Positions 16,753 to 26,640 of a stretch of 46,982 bases of DNA are shown here, piece by piece. The stretch is from assembly GCA_030653975.1 (NCBI GenBank), contig JAURYH010000034.1, positions 1-46,982 of the forward strand. The letters run 5' to 3'. Under the pieces are notes generated by a model. That model made no database searches. It had not been told where the DNA came from and worked only from the letters and a program-made list of their open reading frames with translations. The translations under genes were made by a program, and so were the position numbers. How positions within the stretch are numbered: position 1 is the stretch's first letter; the number at the start of each line of letters is the position of its first letter. This DNA is from Hydrogenophaga sp. Lineage in GTDB: Bacteria > Pseudomonadota > Gammaproteobacteria > Burkholderiales > Burkholderiaceae_C.

Positions 16753-18036
16753 CTACCCGTGCAGATCGTCGCGGCGGGCGATCTCCATCAGGCGTTCGAG
16801 TTCGTGCGGGTGGTTGCGCTGATTGTGCTGGTGCCATTTCATGATCAGCCACATGAAGCCCGCGACCACGAGACCAAACGCGGTGATGGCGGCGAAGGCC
16901 GAGAGGCCGGCCGCGGTGGAGAAGCTGTAGGCGGCTCCCAGCACGAGAATGCAGGCCTGTTCGTTGAAGTTCTGTACGGCGATGGAGCGGCCGGCGCCCA
17001 TCAGGTTGTGGCCCCGGTGCTGCAGCAGGGCGTTCATCGGCACCACCAGAAAACCACCCAGCCCGCCCAGCAGCACCAGAAACGGCGCGGCGATCCAGAC
17101 GTTGTCGATGAAGTTCATGGCGATCACCAGCACGCCCATGGCGATGCCCAGCGGCATCACGCGGGTGGCCTGGTCCAGCCGCATGCGCAGCGAAGCCACC
17201 ACGGCGCCCACGGCGGTGCCCAGCGCGACCACGCCCACCAGCGACGAAGCCTGCGTGGTGCTGTAGCCCAGCGCCGCGCCGGCCCAGGCCAGCACGATGT
17301 AGCGCAGGTTGCCCGAGACGCCCCAGAACAGGGTGGTGGTCGAGAGCGAGATCTGGCCCAGGTGGTCGCGCCAGAGCCGGCTGTTGCAGCGCCAGAAGTC
17401 GGGCAGCAGGGCCAGCGGGTTCTTGGGCATGTGGCGGGGTGTCACGCCGGTCAGCGGGATGCGGGTGTTGAACCAGGCCGCGATGGCATAGACGAGCACC
17501 AGCGCACCGATCGCCGCTTCGGCCGGGTGCGTGATGCCGGTCTGCAGCAGCGGCAGATCGATCGCCAGCAAGCGGTCAGATATCCAGGGCGCCACCAGTT
17601 GCCCGCCCAGCAGCACGCCCAGGATGATGGAAGCGATGGTCAGGCCCTCGATCCAGCCGTTGGCCTTGACCAGTTGCGAAGGCGGCAGCAGCTCGGTGAG
17701 GATGCCGTATTTGGCGGGGGAGTACGCAGCGGCGCCCAGACCCACCAAGGTGTAGGCCAGCAGGGGGTGCACACCGACCAGCATCAGCAGACAGCCCACC
17801 ACCTTGATGGCGTTGCTGATGAACATCACCTGGCCTTTGGGCTTTGCGTCGGCAAACGCCCCCACAAAAGGCGCCAAAACCACGTAAAACAAGGCAAACA
17901 GCGGTACCAGGGCCGCGCTCTGCCATTCGGGTGCGCCTCGCGTGCGCAGCAACTCGATGGCGGCCACAAACAGCGCGTTGTCAGCCAGAGAGCTGAAAAA
18001 CTGCGCCGTCATGATGGTGTAGAAGCCGCGCTTCAT
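16753..18036 (-). CDS. lplT: Lysophospholipid transporter LplT (MFS)
   Basis: A 427-residue major facilitator protein. The N-terminus (KRGFYTIMTAQFFSSLADNALFVAAIELL) and the AAAYSPAKYGILTELLPPSQLVKANGW block are characteristic of LplT, which flips lysophospholipids across the inner membrane for re-acylation. About twelve hydrophobic segments are visible. ATG 18036 fits the family start; a longer frame upstream is arginine/proline-rich and unlikely. alr, a common neighbour of lplT in this group, lies further right. A TATAAC at about 18130-18135 read leftward may be its -10. Confidence 0.88.
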   Translation of the reverse strand: MKRGFYTIMTAQFFSSLADNALFVAAIELLRTRGAPEWQSAALVPLFALFYVVLAPFVGAFADAKPKGQVMFISNAIKVVGCLLMLVGVHPLLAYTLVGLGAAAYSPAKYGILTELLPPSQLVKANGWIEGLTIASIILGVLLGGQLVAPWISDRLLAIDLPLLQTGITHPAEAAIGALVLVYAIAAWFNTRIPLTGVTPRHMPKNPLALLPDFWRCNSRLWRDHLGQISLSTTTLFWGVSGNLRYIVLAWAGAALGYSTTQASSLVGVVALGTAVGAVVASLRMRLDQATRVMPLGIAMGVLVIAMNFIDNVWIAAPFLVLLGGLGGFLVVPMNALLQHRGHNLMGAGRSIAVQNFNEQACILVLGAAYSFSTAAGLSAFAAITAFGLVVAGFMWLIMKWHQHNQRNHPHELERLMEIARRDDLHG

Positions 18037-18506
18037 GGATCTTTGGGGTCTTGAGCGGCGTGACGGCCCAGGCTGGGGCCGTGGTGAAGGTTGAGCGAGC
18101 GACCTCTGTTCTCCAACGAGGCGTTGGTTATAGCACGCCAAATGTGACAGCTTGTAATACGAAGTGCATATGCCATGGGCTGGCGCGTGCGGCTCGTTTG
18201 GGCACCGCGGTGTGCCCGCTGCGACTGTTCGCTTGTGTCAGTTTGGCGCAAGTGTTCGCCCGGTTCGGGTGGTCGGCCGTGGTACGCGGCACCCGGCCGA
18301 ACCACACCTGGGTCCGCACCGACCCGGTGGCACTCAGGCTTTGCGGGCCGGGCGTGAACCATGTCACGGTGGGCCGCCGTTCCAGGCTGCCGCGGCGGCC
18401 CGACGGCGGGCGTGGAACGGCAATTGCGGTCCAGGCGGCGTCCGGGGTGTTTGTGTCACACCCGGATGGCCTCTGCCCCACTCAAACAAACGAGGAGACA
18501 AACACC
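18037..18506. other. 470-bp intergenic region between lplT and the next gene
   Basis: This region separates divergent genes. It contains a plausible leftward -10 (TATAAC read on the minus strand near 18130) and, at its right end, CGAGGAGACAAAC, the ribosome site of the following gene. The reading frame of that gene stays open upstream to 18051, but this part is arginine-rich without family character and has no good start. I see no RNA gene. Confidence 0.5.
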
Positions 18507-19235
18507 ATGATCAGTATCGACAAGGCGCTGCTGCGGCAACTGCTGTTGATCGACCGCCCCTGGGAGGTTCGGGAATACCGGTTCGACGCGCGCAAGCGGC
18601 GCTGCGATGTCTGGGTGGCGCCGGAGGTGGAGCGCGGCTGGTTCGGGCGTGAGCGCAAGCCGGCCCTTCCCGCGCAGACCTGCTCCTGGCGCCACTTGTC
18701 CATGGGGTCGATCCATTGCCATTTGCACGTCGCGTTGGTGCAGGGGCAGGAGCACCCCGGCCTGGAGTGGCTGGGCGAGCCGGGCATGCCCTTCACGCGC
18801 GCGCTGTCGCAGCGCGTGTTCGCCATGTTCAACCAGGGCGTGTCGCTGCCCTCGGTGTGCGCGCTGATGGACCTGAGCCTGCAGGACGTCTGGCGCTACC
18901 GCTACGCCATTGACAGCGGCAAGCCCAGCGGTGTCGCCGAGGCACCGATGCCCGCGCCGGTGCTGGCGACGCCCCGTGCGCCCTGGGCCGACGAGCCCGG
19001 GCACCCGAACGTGCCCGACCTCACTGATCCGGTCTGGCTGCGCCTGCTCAACGCCGACCTGGGGCTGGACATCAAGGTGCTCAGCCTCAAGCTCATGCTC
19101 ACGCGCGTGCGCTCCCAGCTCGAACTCATCAACGACGAGGAAGTCCGCCTGCTCAAGCTGCGCGAACTGCACCGCTATTTCGTGAAGAACGAACGCGTGC
19201 TCACCCACGAACTCGCGCAGCTGCGCCAAGGCTGA
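18507..19235 (+). CDS. Uncharacterised protein, ISL3-transposase-like N-terminal pattern
   Basis: A 242-residue protein that I cannot name. The first 130 residues (WEVREYRFDARKRRCDVWV, TCSWRHLSMGSIHCHLHVAL, FTRALSQRVFAMFNQGVSLPSVCALMDLSLQDVWRYR) follow the order of an ISL3-type transposase N-terminus, with a Cys/His region and then a helix-turn-helix, but there is no DDE catalytic domain. The C-terminal 100 residues are helical and charged. It may be a domesticated DNA-binding protein. GAGGAGAC precedes ATG 18507. It lies 9 nt before the next gene and is probably in an operon with it. Confidence 0.65.
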   Translation: MISIDKALLRQLLLIDRPWEVREYRFDARKRRCDVWVAPEVERGWFGRERKPALPAQTCSWRHLSMGSIHCHLHVALVQGQEHPGLEWLGEPGMPFTRALSQRVFAMFNQGVSLPSVCALMDLSLQDVWRYRYAIDSGKPSGVAEAPMPAPVLATPRAPWADEPGHPNVPDLTDPVWLRLLNADLGLDIKVLSLKLMLTRVRSQLELINDEEVRLLKLRELHRYFVKNERVLTHELAQLRQG

Positions 19236-19244
19236 GGCCACCCC

Positions 19245-20267
19245 ATGACGACTCCCCTATCTTCCAGCGCCGTGCCGGTCGGCAGCGGCGTATTGATGAA
19301 CCTGGAACAGGCCACGCAGGCGATCCGCAGCGGCGCTTTCCTGTGCCTGGCCGCCGACGAGGCCCTGTTGCGCCAGCTGCCGCGCGGCAACTGGATCGCC
19401 GGCAGCATTCCCTATTTCATGGGGCAGGACGGCGGCGAGACCACGCGCCAGAAGCTGTTCGTGAGCGAGCTGCCCGCGCTGGACGCCGCGCCCACGCTGC
19501 GCTGGTACGACGAGCGCAACCTGGAGCGGATCGCGCTGGACGCGCCCGCGCACGGCCTGAGCGTGCTGATCATCCCGGCGTTCTCCGGCGTGCATTCGTT
19601 GTACGCGCGCCAGGCGCCGACCTACGAAGACATGTACCTCAAGCCCCTCGTGGGCTGGGTCGCCGGCGTGCACCTCGACGACCTGGGCCACGCCGCGCCC
19701 GTGGTGGCCAATGGCCAGACGCTGGAGTTCCGCAGCGACCAGGCGCTGGCCCTGCACCTGCCGCTGCCCGAGAACGTGTACCCGCGCATCGACATCGTCA
19801 ACCTGTTCCAGCCCGGGTCGGGCGACACGATCCGATTCCCCTCCACCGGCTTTTCGGCCCGCGAGGCCTATGTCAACGGCCAGCTGCGCGACTTTGCCCA
19901 GTACCTGGGCGAGCAGGCCATCGACACCCGTCTGCCCCTGGTGGCCGACTACTCGGGTGCCCTCGTCAACGTGTCCTTCAAGGGCGTGGACGCGGCCCTG
20001 GGGCAGGTGGACTTCTACGCGCCGGTGTTCGACGACGTGGAGTACCGGCTGGCCCAGCCCGTGCCCGACGCCGGGCGGGCCTTCGGCCAGGGCCTGCCGG
20101 CCGACGCACGCGCCGCTGGCTGGAGCTGCAACTGCATCCTCAACTACCTGCACGCGAACCTGGAAGGGCAGCGCACCGGCCCGCTCACCGGGCCCATGAC
20201 CTTCGGCGAGATCGCCTACCAGCTGCTCAACCAGACCCTGGTGTACGTGAGCCTGGAATCTATGTAG
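19245..20267 (+). CDS. Uncharacterised protein, possibly DUF6976
   Basis: A 340-residue soluble protein with no signal peptide. Visible blocks include LCLAADEALLRQLPRGNWIAGSIPYFM, SVLIIPAFSGVHS, RIDIVNLFQPG and a C-terminal CNCILNYLHANLEG. I associate this pattern with a DUF6976-type family from memory, with low certainty. It follows the 18507 gene after 9 nt, implying shared expression. No catalytic residues can be assigned. Confidence 0.65.
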   Translation: MTTPLSSSAVPVGSGVLMNLEQATQAIRSGAFLCLAADEALLRQLPRGNWIAGSIPYFMGQDGGETTRQKLFVSELPALDAAPTLRWYDERNLERIALDAPAHGLSVLIIPAFSGVHSLYARQAPTYEDMYLKPLVGWVAGVHLDDLGHAAPVVANGQTLEFRSDQALALHLPLPENVYPRIDIVNLFQPGSGDTIRFPSTGFSAREAYVNGQLRDFAQYLGEQAIDTRLPLVADYSGALVNVSFKGVDAALGQVDFYAPVFDDVEYRLAQPVPDAGRAFGQGLPADARAAGWSCNCILNYLHANLEGQRTGPLTGPMTFGEIAYQLLNQTLVYVSLESM

Positions 20268-20420
20268 CCCCCCTGCGCCGCTGTGTGGCTTCCCCCCCCC
20301 CCCGGGGGACCCCACCTTTGGCCCGGCAGAGCCGGATCCTCGGTGTGTGCTGGACAAGGCACGCGCTTCGGACGGCCTGGTTGCGGTCGCAGTAGAAGGG
20401 ACGCTGCAGCGTCATGAATC
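20268..20420. repeat. Intergenic GC-rich repeat copy
   Basis: After the stop of the 19245 gene comes a C-run of twelve, GGGGG, then TGGCCCGGCAGAGCCGGATCC, GTGTGTGCTGGACAAGGCACGCGCTTCGG. This is the same arrangement as the copies at 16527, 26505 and 28042. The rest of the gap before alr shows no gene. Confidence 0.65.
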
Positions 20421-20483
20421 GCGGTGAAGACGGCCGGCTGGGAGGGTGGTTTGTGCGACAGTCTGTTTTTTGAGCGAATCGCC

Positions 20484-21614
20484 ATGCCCCGCCCCATCCT
20501 TGCCACCGTCCACCCCGAGGCCCTGCGCCACAACCTGAACCAGGCCCGCGAGCGCGCGCCCGATGCCCGGGTCTGGGCGGTGGTCAAGGCCAATGCCTAT
20601 GGCCACGGCATCGAGCGCTGCTTTGACGCGCTGCGTTCGGCCGACGGCTTTGCCCTGCTCGATCTGGCCGAGGCCGAACGCCTGCGCGCGCTGGACTGGC
20701 GCGGCCCCATCCTGCTGCTCGAAGGCGTGTTCGAACCGCGCGATCTGGAGCTGTGTTCGCGCCTGCACCTGTGGCACGCGGTGCACTGTATTGAACAGAT
20801 CGACTGGCTCGCGGCCCACAAGACGCAGGTGCCGCAGCGCGTGTTCCTCAAGCTCAACAGCGGCATGAACCGCCTCGGCTTCACGCCCACCGCCTTCCGC
20901 GCCGCCTGGGCGCGCCTGAATGCGCTGCCCCAGGTGGAAGAGATCTCGCTCATGACGCACTTCAGCGACGCCGACGGTCCGCGCGGCATCGCCCACCAGG
21001 TGGCGGTGTTCGAGGCCACCACCGCCGACCTGCCGGGCGAGCGCACGCTGTGCAACAGCGCGGCCATCCTGCGCCATGCCCGGACCCCCTTGCGCGGCAA
21101 CGGCGTGACGACGCTGGCCGCCGACTGGGTTCGCGAAGGCATCGCCCTGTATGGCTGCGCACCCGACTACCCGGAACACACCGCCGCGGGCTGGGACCTG
21201 CAGCCCACCATGACCCTCGCCAGCAAGCTCATTGGCGTGCAGCAGCTGCAGCCGGGCGACACGGTCGGCTACGGCTCGGCCTTTGCCGCCCAAGCCCCCA
21301 TGCGGGTGGGTGTGGTGGCCTGCGGCTACGCCGACGGCTACCCGCGCCACGCGCCCACGGGCACGCCGGTGCTGGTGGCGGGCGTGCGCACCCGGGTGCT
21401 GGGCCGCGTCAGCATGGACATGCTCGCGGTGGACCTGTCTCCGCTCGACACGGCGGGCGTGCCGGCCGGGGTCGGGACCGAGGTGGTGCTGTGGGGCCGC
21501 TCGGCTTCGGGGGCGGTGCTGGCGGCGGACGAGGTGGCGGCTTCGGCGGGCACGATCGCTTACGAGCTGCTGTGCGCGGTGGCGCCGCGGGTGCCGTTTT
21601 CGCCGCCGCTGTGA
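20484..21614 (+). CDS. alr: Alanine racemase
   Basis: A 376-residue PLP enzyme that interconverts L- and D-alanine for peptidoglycan. The PLP lysine is Lys35 in [12 protein letters not shown]; the second catalytic residue is the Tyr in VGYGSAF, and the [13 protein letters not shown] motif of the C-terminal beta domain is intact. Length is normal. ATG 20484 gives the family N-terminus; the in-frame ATG at 20424 would add an unlikely extension. Confidence 0.93.
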   Translation: MPRPILATVHPEALRHNLNQARERAPDARVWAVVKANAYGHGIERCFDALRSADGFALLDLAEAERLRALDWRGPILLLEGVFEPRDLELCSRLHLWHAVHCIEQIDWLAAHKTQVPQRVFLKLNSGMNRLGFTPTAFRAAWARLNALPQVEEISLMTHFSDADGPRGIAHQVAVFEATTADLPGERTLCNSAAILRHARTPLRGNGVTTLAADWVREGIALYGCAPDYPEHTAAGWDLQPTMTLASKLIGVQQLQPGDTVGYGSAFAAQAPMRVGVVACGYADGYPRHAPTGTPVLVAGVRTRVLGRVSMDMLAVDLSPLDTAGVPAGVGTEVVLWGRSASGAVLAADEVAASAGTIAYELLCAVAPRVPFSPPL

Positions 21615-21685
21615 TCGGCGCGGCCGGCTGAGAGGCTGAGGCTCTCAGCCCCTGAGGGGCAGGGCGGTCCAGGAGAAGGCGCAAT

Positions 21686-21740
21686 ATCCCAGTTTTGGGA
21701 TTGGGTTGCTATTGTACCCCTGGGGGTATATGTGTATACT
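21686..21740 (+). promoter_or_regulatory. Promoter with CsoR-type operator for the RND/sulfur transport block
   Basis: TTGTAC (21712-21717) and TATACT (21735-21740) form a sigma-70 promoter with a 17-bp spacer. TACCCC-TG-GGGGTA (21715-21728), a perfect dyad of the CsoR/CstR/RcnR type, covers the end of the -35 and the first half of the spacer, so a bound repressor would block RNA polymerase. A second dyad, ATCCCA-N4-TGGGAT (21686-21701), lies just upstream. The adaptor gene follows with AGGAGAAAGCC before its ATG. Confidence 0.75.
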
Positions 21741-21762
21741 ACGTCCCGTATAGGAGAAAGCC

Positions 21763-22950
21763 ATGCCCGCCCGTTTCACCCGATCCGTTTCAAAGCCCCT
21801 CACCACCACCGCCCAAGCGCTGGCACCGTGGCAGCCTGCCCAGCGCCGACTCGTGCTCGGTGCCCTGTCTCTCGGCCTCATCGCCGGTGCTGCGGTGCTG
21901 ATGGCGGGGTCGGTGAGGGCGGCTGATGAGGCCACGCCCGTCGCCGTGCCCCGGGTGCCGGTGATGACGCTGGGCGCGCAGGCCGTGGGCGCCGGTCTGG
22001 AGCTGGACGGCAGCCTGCAGGCGGTGCGCCAGAGCGTGCTCTCGGCCCAGGCCTCGGGCCGCATCGCCACGCTGTCGGTCAAGGCCGGCGATCGCGTCCA
22101 GGCGGGTCAGGTGCTGGCCGTGATCGACGACCGCGCCACGCAGGCGGGCGTGGCGCAGGCGCAGGCGGGCTTTGCCCAGGCCGATGCCAACCTCGCCAAC
22201 GCCAAGGCCGCCTACGAGCGCTCGCGCGACCTGCGTGCCCAGGGCTTCCTGGCCCAGGCCGCGCTGGACACGGCGCAGGCCCAGTACAAGGCGGCGCAGG
22301 CCGGTGCCGCCGCCGCCCGCGCCGGCCAGACGCAGGCCAGCGTGGCCCAGGGCTTCACGCGCCTGACCGCACCGTACGACGGCTGGGTGCTGCAGACGCA
22401 CGCCGAAGCCGGTGGGCTGGCCATGCCCGGCACCCCGGTGCTGACGGTCTACGCGCCGCAGCCGATCCGTGCCGTGGTGCACGTGCCGGCTTCGCTGCAG
22501 ACGCTGGCCCAGCAGGCGCAGCGCGTCGAGGTGCAGCTGCCGGGGACCAGCCAATGGGTGGCTCCCGCGAGCAAGACCAGCCTGCCCGCGGCGGACCCGG
22601 TTTCGCAGACGGTGGAATGGCGGCTCGACCTGAGCGCGGCCGACGGCGCCAGCCAGGTGCCCGGTCGCCAGGTGCGCGTGCGCTTTGTGGGCGGCACGGC
22701 GCAACCCGACAACCAGCGCCTGGTCGTGCCCGAGTCGGCGCTGCTGCGCCGCGGTGAACTCACCGGGGTGTACGTGGTGGCCACCCGCGGCGAAGGCCAG
22801 CCCGACGGCTTTGCGTTGCGTGCGGTGCGCACCGGCGCTTCGCACGGGGCGGCCGGTGTCGAGGTCCTGGCCGGCCTGAAAGCCGGTGACCGCATCGCGC
22901 TCGATCCCGTGCGCGCCGGTCTGTCGGGTGCACAGCCCGTTGTGAAGTAA
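21763..22950 (+). CDS. RND efflux periplasmic adaptor (membrane fusion protein)
   Basis: A 395-residue HlyD/AcrA-type adaptor. A hydrophobic N-terminal segment (LVLGALSLGLIAGAAVLMAGSV) anchors or exports it. A lipoyl half-motif (VLSAQASGRIATLSVKAGDRVQAGQVLAVID), an Ala/Gln-rich coiled-coil hairpin and the second half-motif (LTAPYDGWVLQTHAEAGGLAMPG) follow, then beta-barrel and membrane-proximal domains. It should link the RND pump encoded 9 nt downstream to an outer-membrane channel; no outer-membrane factor is encoded here. Confidence 0.9.
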   Translation: MPARFTRSVSKPLTTTAQALAPWQPAQRRLVLGALSLGLIAGAAVLMAGSVRAADEATPVAVPRVPVMTLGAQAVGAGLELDGSLQAVRQSVLSAQASGRIATLSVKAGDRVQAGQVLAVIDDRATQAGVAQAQAGFAQADANLANAKAAYERSRDLRAQGFLAQAALDTAQAQYKAAQAGAAAARAGQTQASVAQGFTRLTAPYDGWVLQTHAEAGGLAMPGTPVLTVYAPQPIRAVVHVPASLQTLAQQAQRVEVQLPGTSQWVAPASKTSLPAADPVSQTVEWRLDLSAADGASQVPGRQVRVRFVGGTAQPDNQRLVVPESALLRRGELTGVYVVATRGEGQPDGFALRAVRTGASHGAAGVEVLAGLKAGDRIALDPVRAGLSGAQPVVK

Positions 22951-22959
22951 GGGGCCAGC

Positions 22960-25900
22960 ATGAGCCACCCCAACGATCCCTCTACGCTGGAGAAGCTCGG
23001 CTTCTCGGGTTCCGTGGCGCGGGCTTTCCAGTCCAACGCCATCACGCCCTTGCTGGCGCTCGTCGCGCTGCTGCTGGGCCTGTTCGCCGTGCTGGTCACG
23101 CCGCGCGAGGAAGAGCCGCAGATCAACGTGACCATGGCCAACGTGATCATCCCCTTCCCCGGCGCGTCCAGCGCCGACGTGGAGAAGATGGTCGCCGCAC
23201 CGGCCGAACACGTGCTCTCGCAGATCCAGGGCATCGAACACAGCTACTCGGTGGCGCGCCCCGGCGTGGCCGTGCTGACGGTGCAGTTCAAGGTGGGCGT
23301 GCCGCGCACCGAGGCGCTGGTGCGCCTGTACGACGTGCTCAACGCCAACCAGGACTGGCTGCCACAGGGCCTGGGCGTGCTCACCCCCATCGTCAAGCCC
23401 AAGGGCATCGACGACGTGCCGGTGCTCGCCGCCACGCTGTGGACGAAGGACGCACAGAGCGCACTCGATCTGGAGCGCGTGGCGCACGCGGTGGAAACCG
23501 AACTCAAGCGCGTGCCCGGCACGCGCGAGGTGGTCACCATCGGCGGCCCCGGCCGTGCGGTGCATGTGTGGCTGGAGCCGGCCCGGCTGCGCGAGCGCGG
23601 CGTGAGCGTGCAGGCGCTGCAGGGCGCCATCGCCTCGGCCAACCAGGCCATGCCTTCGGGCTCGGTGATCAACCCCAGCCCCGCCGCGGGCGAGCCCGGC
23701 ATGCTGTCGGTGGAAACCGGCGAGTTCCTGCAGAACGCCCAGGACGTGGGCGACATCGTGGTCGGCGTGTCGAACGGCCGTCCGATCTACCTGCGCGAGG
23801 TGGCGCGCGTGGAAGCCGGCGCGCAGCTGCCGCAGCGTTATGTGTGGTTCACCCCCGGCGTTGCCGACGCCGCACACCCCGGGCAACAAGGCCAGAACCA
23901 CCCGGCCGTGACCATCACCGTGACCAAGAAGCCGGGCGAAAACGCGGTGGACGTGGCGCGCGGCGTGCGCGAGCGGCTGGACAACCTGAAGAACACCGTG
24001 ATCCCGGACGACGTGGAAGTCGCCATCACGCGCGACTACGGCGAAACCGCCGCCGCCAAGGCCAACAAGCTGATTCAGAAGCTCATCTTCGCCACCGGCA
24101 GCGTGATCATCCTGGTGGGCCTGGCGCTGGGCCGGCGCGAGGCGGTGATCGTCGGCGCGGCGGTGATCCTCACGCTCACGGCCACGCTGTTCGCCAGCTG
24201 GGCCTGGGGCTTCACGCTCAACCGCGTCTCGCTGTTCGCGCTGATCTTCTCCATCGGCATCCTGGTGGACGACGCCATCGTGGTGGTGGAAAACATCCAC
24301 CGCCACCGCATGCTCACGCCCGACGTGCCGCTGTCGGTGATCATCCCGCGCGCGGTCGACGAAGTGGGCGGCCCCACCATCCTCGCCACCTTCACCGTCA
24401 TCGCGGCGCTGCTGCCCATGGCCTTTGTGTCCGGCCTGATGGGCCCGTACATGAGCCCGATCCCGATCAACGCCAGCATGGGCATGGCGATCTCGCTGGC
24501 CATCGCCTTCACCGTCACGCCCTGGCTCGCGCTCAAGCTCACCAAGACCGGTGCCGGTCATGCCGCCCACGGCCCGGGCAAGATCACGCGCACACTGCAA
24601 AATTTCTTCACCCGCACGCTCACGCCGCTGCTGGAAAGTTCGAAGAAGCGCTGGCTGCTGGCGGCCGGCATTGCCGGCGCGCTGCTGCTGTCGGTGAGCC
24701 TGGCGCTGGTGCCCAACTCCTTCGTGGGCGTGGTGCTGAAGATGCTGCCGTTTGACAACAAGAGCGAGTACCAGGTGGTGGTGGACATGCCTGCTGGCAC
24801 GCCGCTCGAGGACACCACCGCCGCGCTGCAGGACATGACGGCCTACCTCGCCGCGCAGCCCGAAGTGGCCAACGTGCAGGGCTACGCCGGCACCGCCAGT
24901 CCCATCACCTTCAACGGCCTGGTGCGCCAGTACTACCTGCGCGCCGAAGCCGAAGGCGGCGACCTGCAGGTCAACCTGATCGACGCCCACGACCGCAGCG
25001 AACAGAGCCACGCCATCGCGCAGCGCCACCGCCCCGAACTGGAAAAGATCGCGGCCAGCCATGGCGCGCGGATCAAAGTGGTGGAAGTGCCGCCCGGCCC
25101 GCCGGTGATGTCGCCCATCGTCGCCGAGGTCTATGGCCCCGATCAGGCGGGTCGCGCCGAACTCGCCCTGCGGGTGGCCGAAGCCTACAAGGCCACGCCC
25201 GACATCGTGGGCGTCGACACCTCGCTGAAAGAACACGCACCGCGTGCCTTCCTGCGCATCCAGCGCCAGCGCGCCGAGTCGCTGGGCATTCCGGTGCAGG
25301 TGATCGCGCAGACCGTCTACGCCGCGCTGTCGGGTTCGGACGCCGCCTACCTGCACGACGGCCACGCCAAGTTCGCGGTGCCGGTGCGCCTGCAGCTGCC
25401 GCTGGACCAGCAGGTCGGTCTGGACGCACTGCTGGCCCTGCCCATGAAGGCGGCCAACGGCGCCATGGTGCCGCTGTCCGAGCTGGTGACGGTGGAGCGC
25501 GGCGTGATCGACCAGCCGCGCTACACCAAGGACATGCTGCCCGTGACCTACGTGTTCGGCGACATGGCGGGAACGCTCGATTCGCCGCTGTATGGCCTGT
25601 TCGGCATCCGCTCGTCGATGGACCAGGCCGCGCTGCCCAACACCGGCGAACTCGGCGAGTACTGGATCAGCCAGCCCAAGGACCCGTACCGCCAGTACGC
25701 CATCAAGTGGGACGGCGAGTGGCAGATCACCTTTGAAACCTTCCGCGACATGGGCGCTGCCTACGGCGTCGGCCTGATCCTGATCTACCTGCTGGTGGTG
25801 GCGCAGTTCAAGAGCTACCTCACGCCGCTGATCATTATGGCGCCGATCCCGCTCACCATCATCGGCGTGATGCCGGGCCACGCGCTGCTCAATGCGCAGT

Positions 25901-26244
25901 ACACCGCGACGTCGATGATCGGCATGATCGCGCTGGCCGGCATCATCGTGCGCAACTCCATCCTGCTGGTCGATTTCATCGAGCTGGAAACGAAGCGCGG
26001 CGTGCCCTTTGCCGAAGCCGTGGTGCAGTCCGCCGCGGTGCGCGCCCAGCCGATCGCGCTGACCGGCCTGGCCGCCATGATGGGTGCCTTCTTCATCCTC
26101 GACGACCCGATCTTCAACGGCCTGGCCGTGTCGCTGATCTTCGGCATCGCGGTGTCGACCTTGCTCACGCTCGTTGTGATCCCCGTCTTGTATTACGCGG
26201 TGTACCGCCGCAAATACGAAGCGCTGGCGGCCGCTGCCACCTGA
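22960..26244 (+). CDS. RND family efflux pump, inner-membrane permease
   Basis: A 1094-residue resistance-nodulation-division protein with the expected two repeats: transmembrane helix 1 near the N-terminus, two large periplasmic loops, and helix bundles starting near residues 370 and 930. The proton-relay acidic pair is in GILVDDAIVVVEN. The second half has QYTATSMIGMIALAGIIVRNSILLVDF. Substrate cannot be read from the sequence. Context (DUF2892, TDT and TSUP transporters, CsoR-like repressor) suggests a role in sulfur-compound or metal stress rather than general drug efflux (inference). Confidence 0.9.
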   Translation: MSHPNDPSTLEKLGFSGSVARAFQSNAITPLLALVALLLGLFAVLVTPREEEPQINVTMANVIIPFPGASSADVEKMVAAPAEHVLSQIQGIEHSYSVARPGVAVLTVQFKVGVPRTEALVRLYDVLNANQDWLPQGLGVLTPIVKPKGIDDVPVLAATLWTKDAQSALDLERVAHAVETELKRVPGTREVVTIGGPGRAVHVWLEPARLRERGVSVQALQGAIASANQAMPSGSVINPSPAAGEPGMLSVETGEFLQNAQDVGDIVVGVSNGRPIYLREVARVEAGAQLPQRYVWFTPGVADAAHPGQQGQNHPAVTITVTKKPGENAVDVARGVRERLDNLKNTVIPDDVEVAITRDYGETAAAKANKLIQKLIFATGSVIILVGLALGRREAVIVGAAVILTLTATLFASWAWGFTLNRVSLFALIFSIGILVDDAIVVVENIHRHRMLTPDVPLSVIIPRAVDEVGGPTILATFTVIAALLPMAFVSGLMGPYMSPIPINASMGMAISLAIAFTVTPWLALKLTKTGAGHAAHGPGKITRTLQNFFTRTLTPLLESSKKRWLLAAGIAGALLLSVSLALVPNSFVGVVLKMLPFDNKSEYQVVVDMPAGTPLEDTTAALQDMTAYLAAQPEVANVQGYAGTASPITFNGLVRQYYLRAEAEGGDLQVNLIDAHDRSEQSHAIAQRHRPELEKIAASHGARIKVVEVPPGPPVMSPIVAEVYGPDQAGRAELALRVAEAYKATPDIVGVDTSLKEHAPRAFLRIQRQRAESLGIPVQVIAQTVYAALSGSDAAYLHDGHAKFAVPVRLQLPLDQQVGLDALLALPMKAANGAMVPLSELVTVERGVIDQPRYTKDMLPVTYVFGDMAGTLDSPLYGLFGIRSSMDQAALPNTGELGEYWISQPKDPYRQYAIKWDGEWQITFETFRDMGAAYGVGLILIYLLVVAQFKSYLTPLIIMAPIPLTIIGVMPGHALLNAQYTATSMIGMIALAGIIVRNSILLVDFIELETKRGVPFAEAVVQSAAVRAQPIALTGLAAMMGAFFILDDPIFNGLAVSLIFGIAVSTLLTLVVIPVLYYAVYRRKYEALAAAAT

Positions 26245-26277
26245 TTTTTTCCAACCTGTTTTTCTTAGGAGTCTGAA

Positions 26278-26505
26278 ATGACCGTCGAACGTTACATCCG
26301 CATCATGGCCGGTTTTGTTGTCATGCTGTCGCTGGCCCTGGGCTACGCGGGCAGCCCGATTTTTGTCAGCGAGTGGTTTCTCGCGCTGACCGCCTTCGCC
26401 GGCTTCAACCTGTTCCAGTCCGGCATCACCGGCTTCTGCCCGCCCGCCATCCTGTTCAAGAAGCTGGGTGTGCCCGAGGGCGGCAGTGCCTGCCGCTCGA
26501 AGTAA
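26278..26505 (+). CDS. DUF2892 small membrane protein (YgaP transmembrane-like)
   Basis: A 75-residue protein with two hydrophobic segments and the DUF2892 pattern VERYIRIMAGFVVMLSLALGY and FAGFNLFQSGITGFCPPAILFKKLG. DUF2892 is the membrane domain fused to rhodanese in YgaP and is often found in sulfide or persulfide response loci. The Cys in GFCPP is the characteristic family residue. TAGGAGTCTGAA precedes the ATG. It lies 33 nt after the RND gene. Confidence 0.88.
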   Translation: MTVERYIRIMAGFVVMLSLALGYAGSPIFVSEWFLALTAFAGFNLFQSGITGFCPPAILFKKLGVPEGGSACRSK

Positions 26506-26640
26506 GCTTCCCGCTGCGCGCGCCTTGCAGGCTTGGAGCCGCGGCCCTCGGCCCCCCAGGGGAACCACGCCCTTGGACCGGCAGGGCCGGATCCGCGGCG
26601 TGTGCTGGGCCGGGGCACGCGCTCCGGAGAGCCTCGCTCG
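26505..26640. repeat. Intergenic GC-rich repeat copy
   Basis: Starts at the DUF2892 stop codon. It contains CCGCTGCGCGCGCC, CCCCCCAGGGG, GGACCGGCAGGGCCGGATCC, GCGGCGTGTGCTGGGCCGGGGCACGCGCTCCGG, the same order of parts as the other copies. It lies inside the presumed operon, so a hairpin here could tune expression between the pump and the TDT transporter. Confidence 0.65.

Noticed and set aside
16393..18054. A 553-codon plus-strand frame opposite lplT
   Set aside because: Antisense shadow of the clear MFS transporter, with Gln/His-rich non-protein-like sequence.
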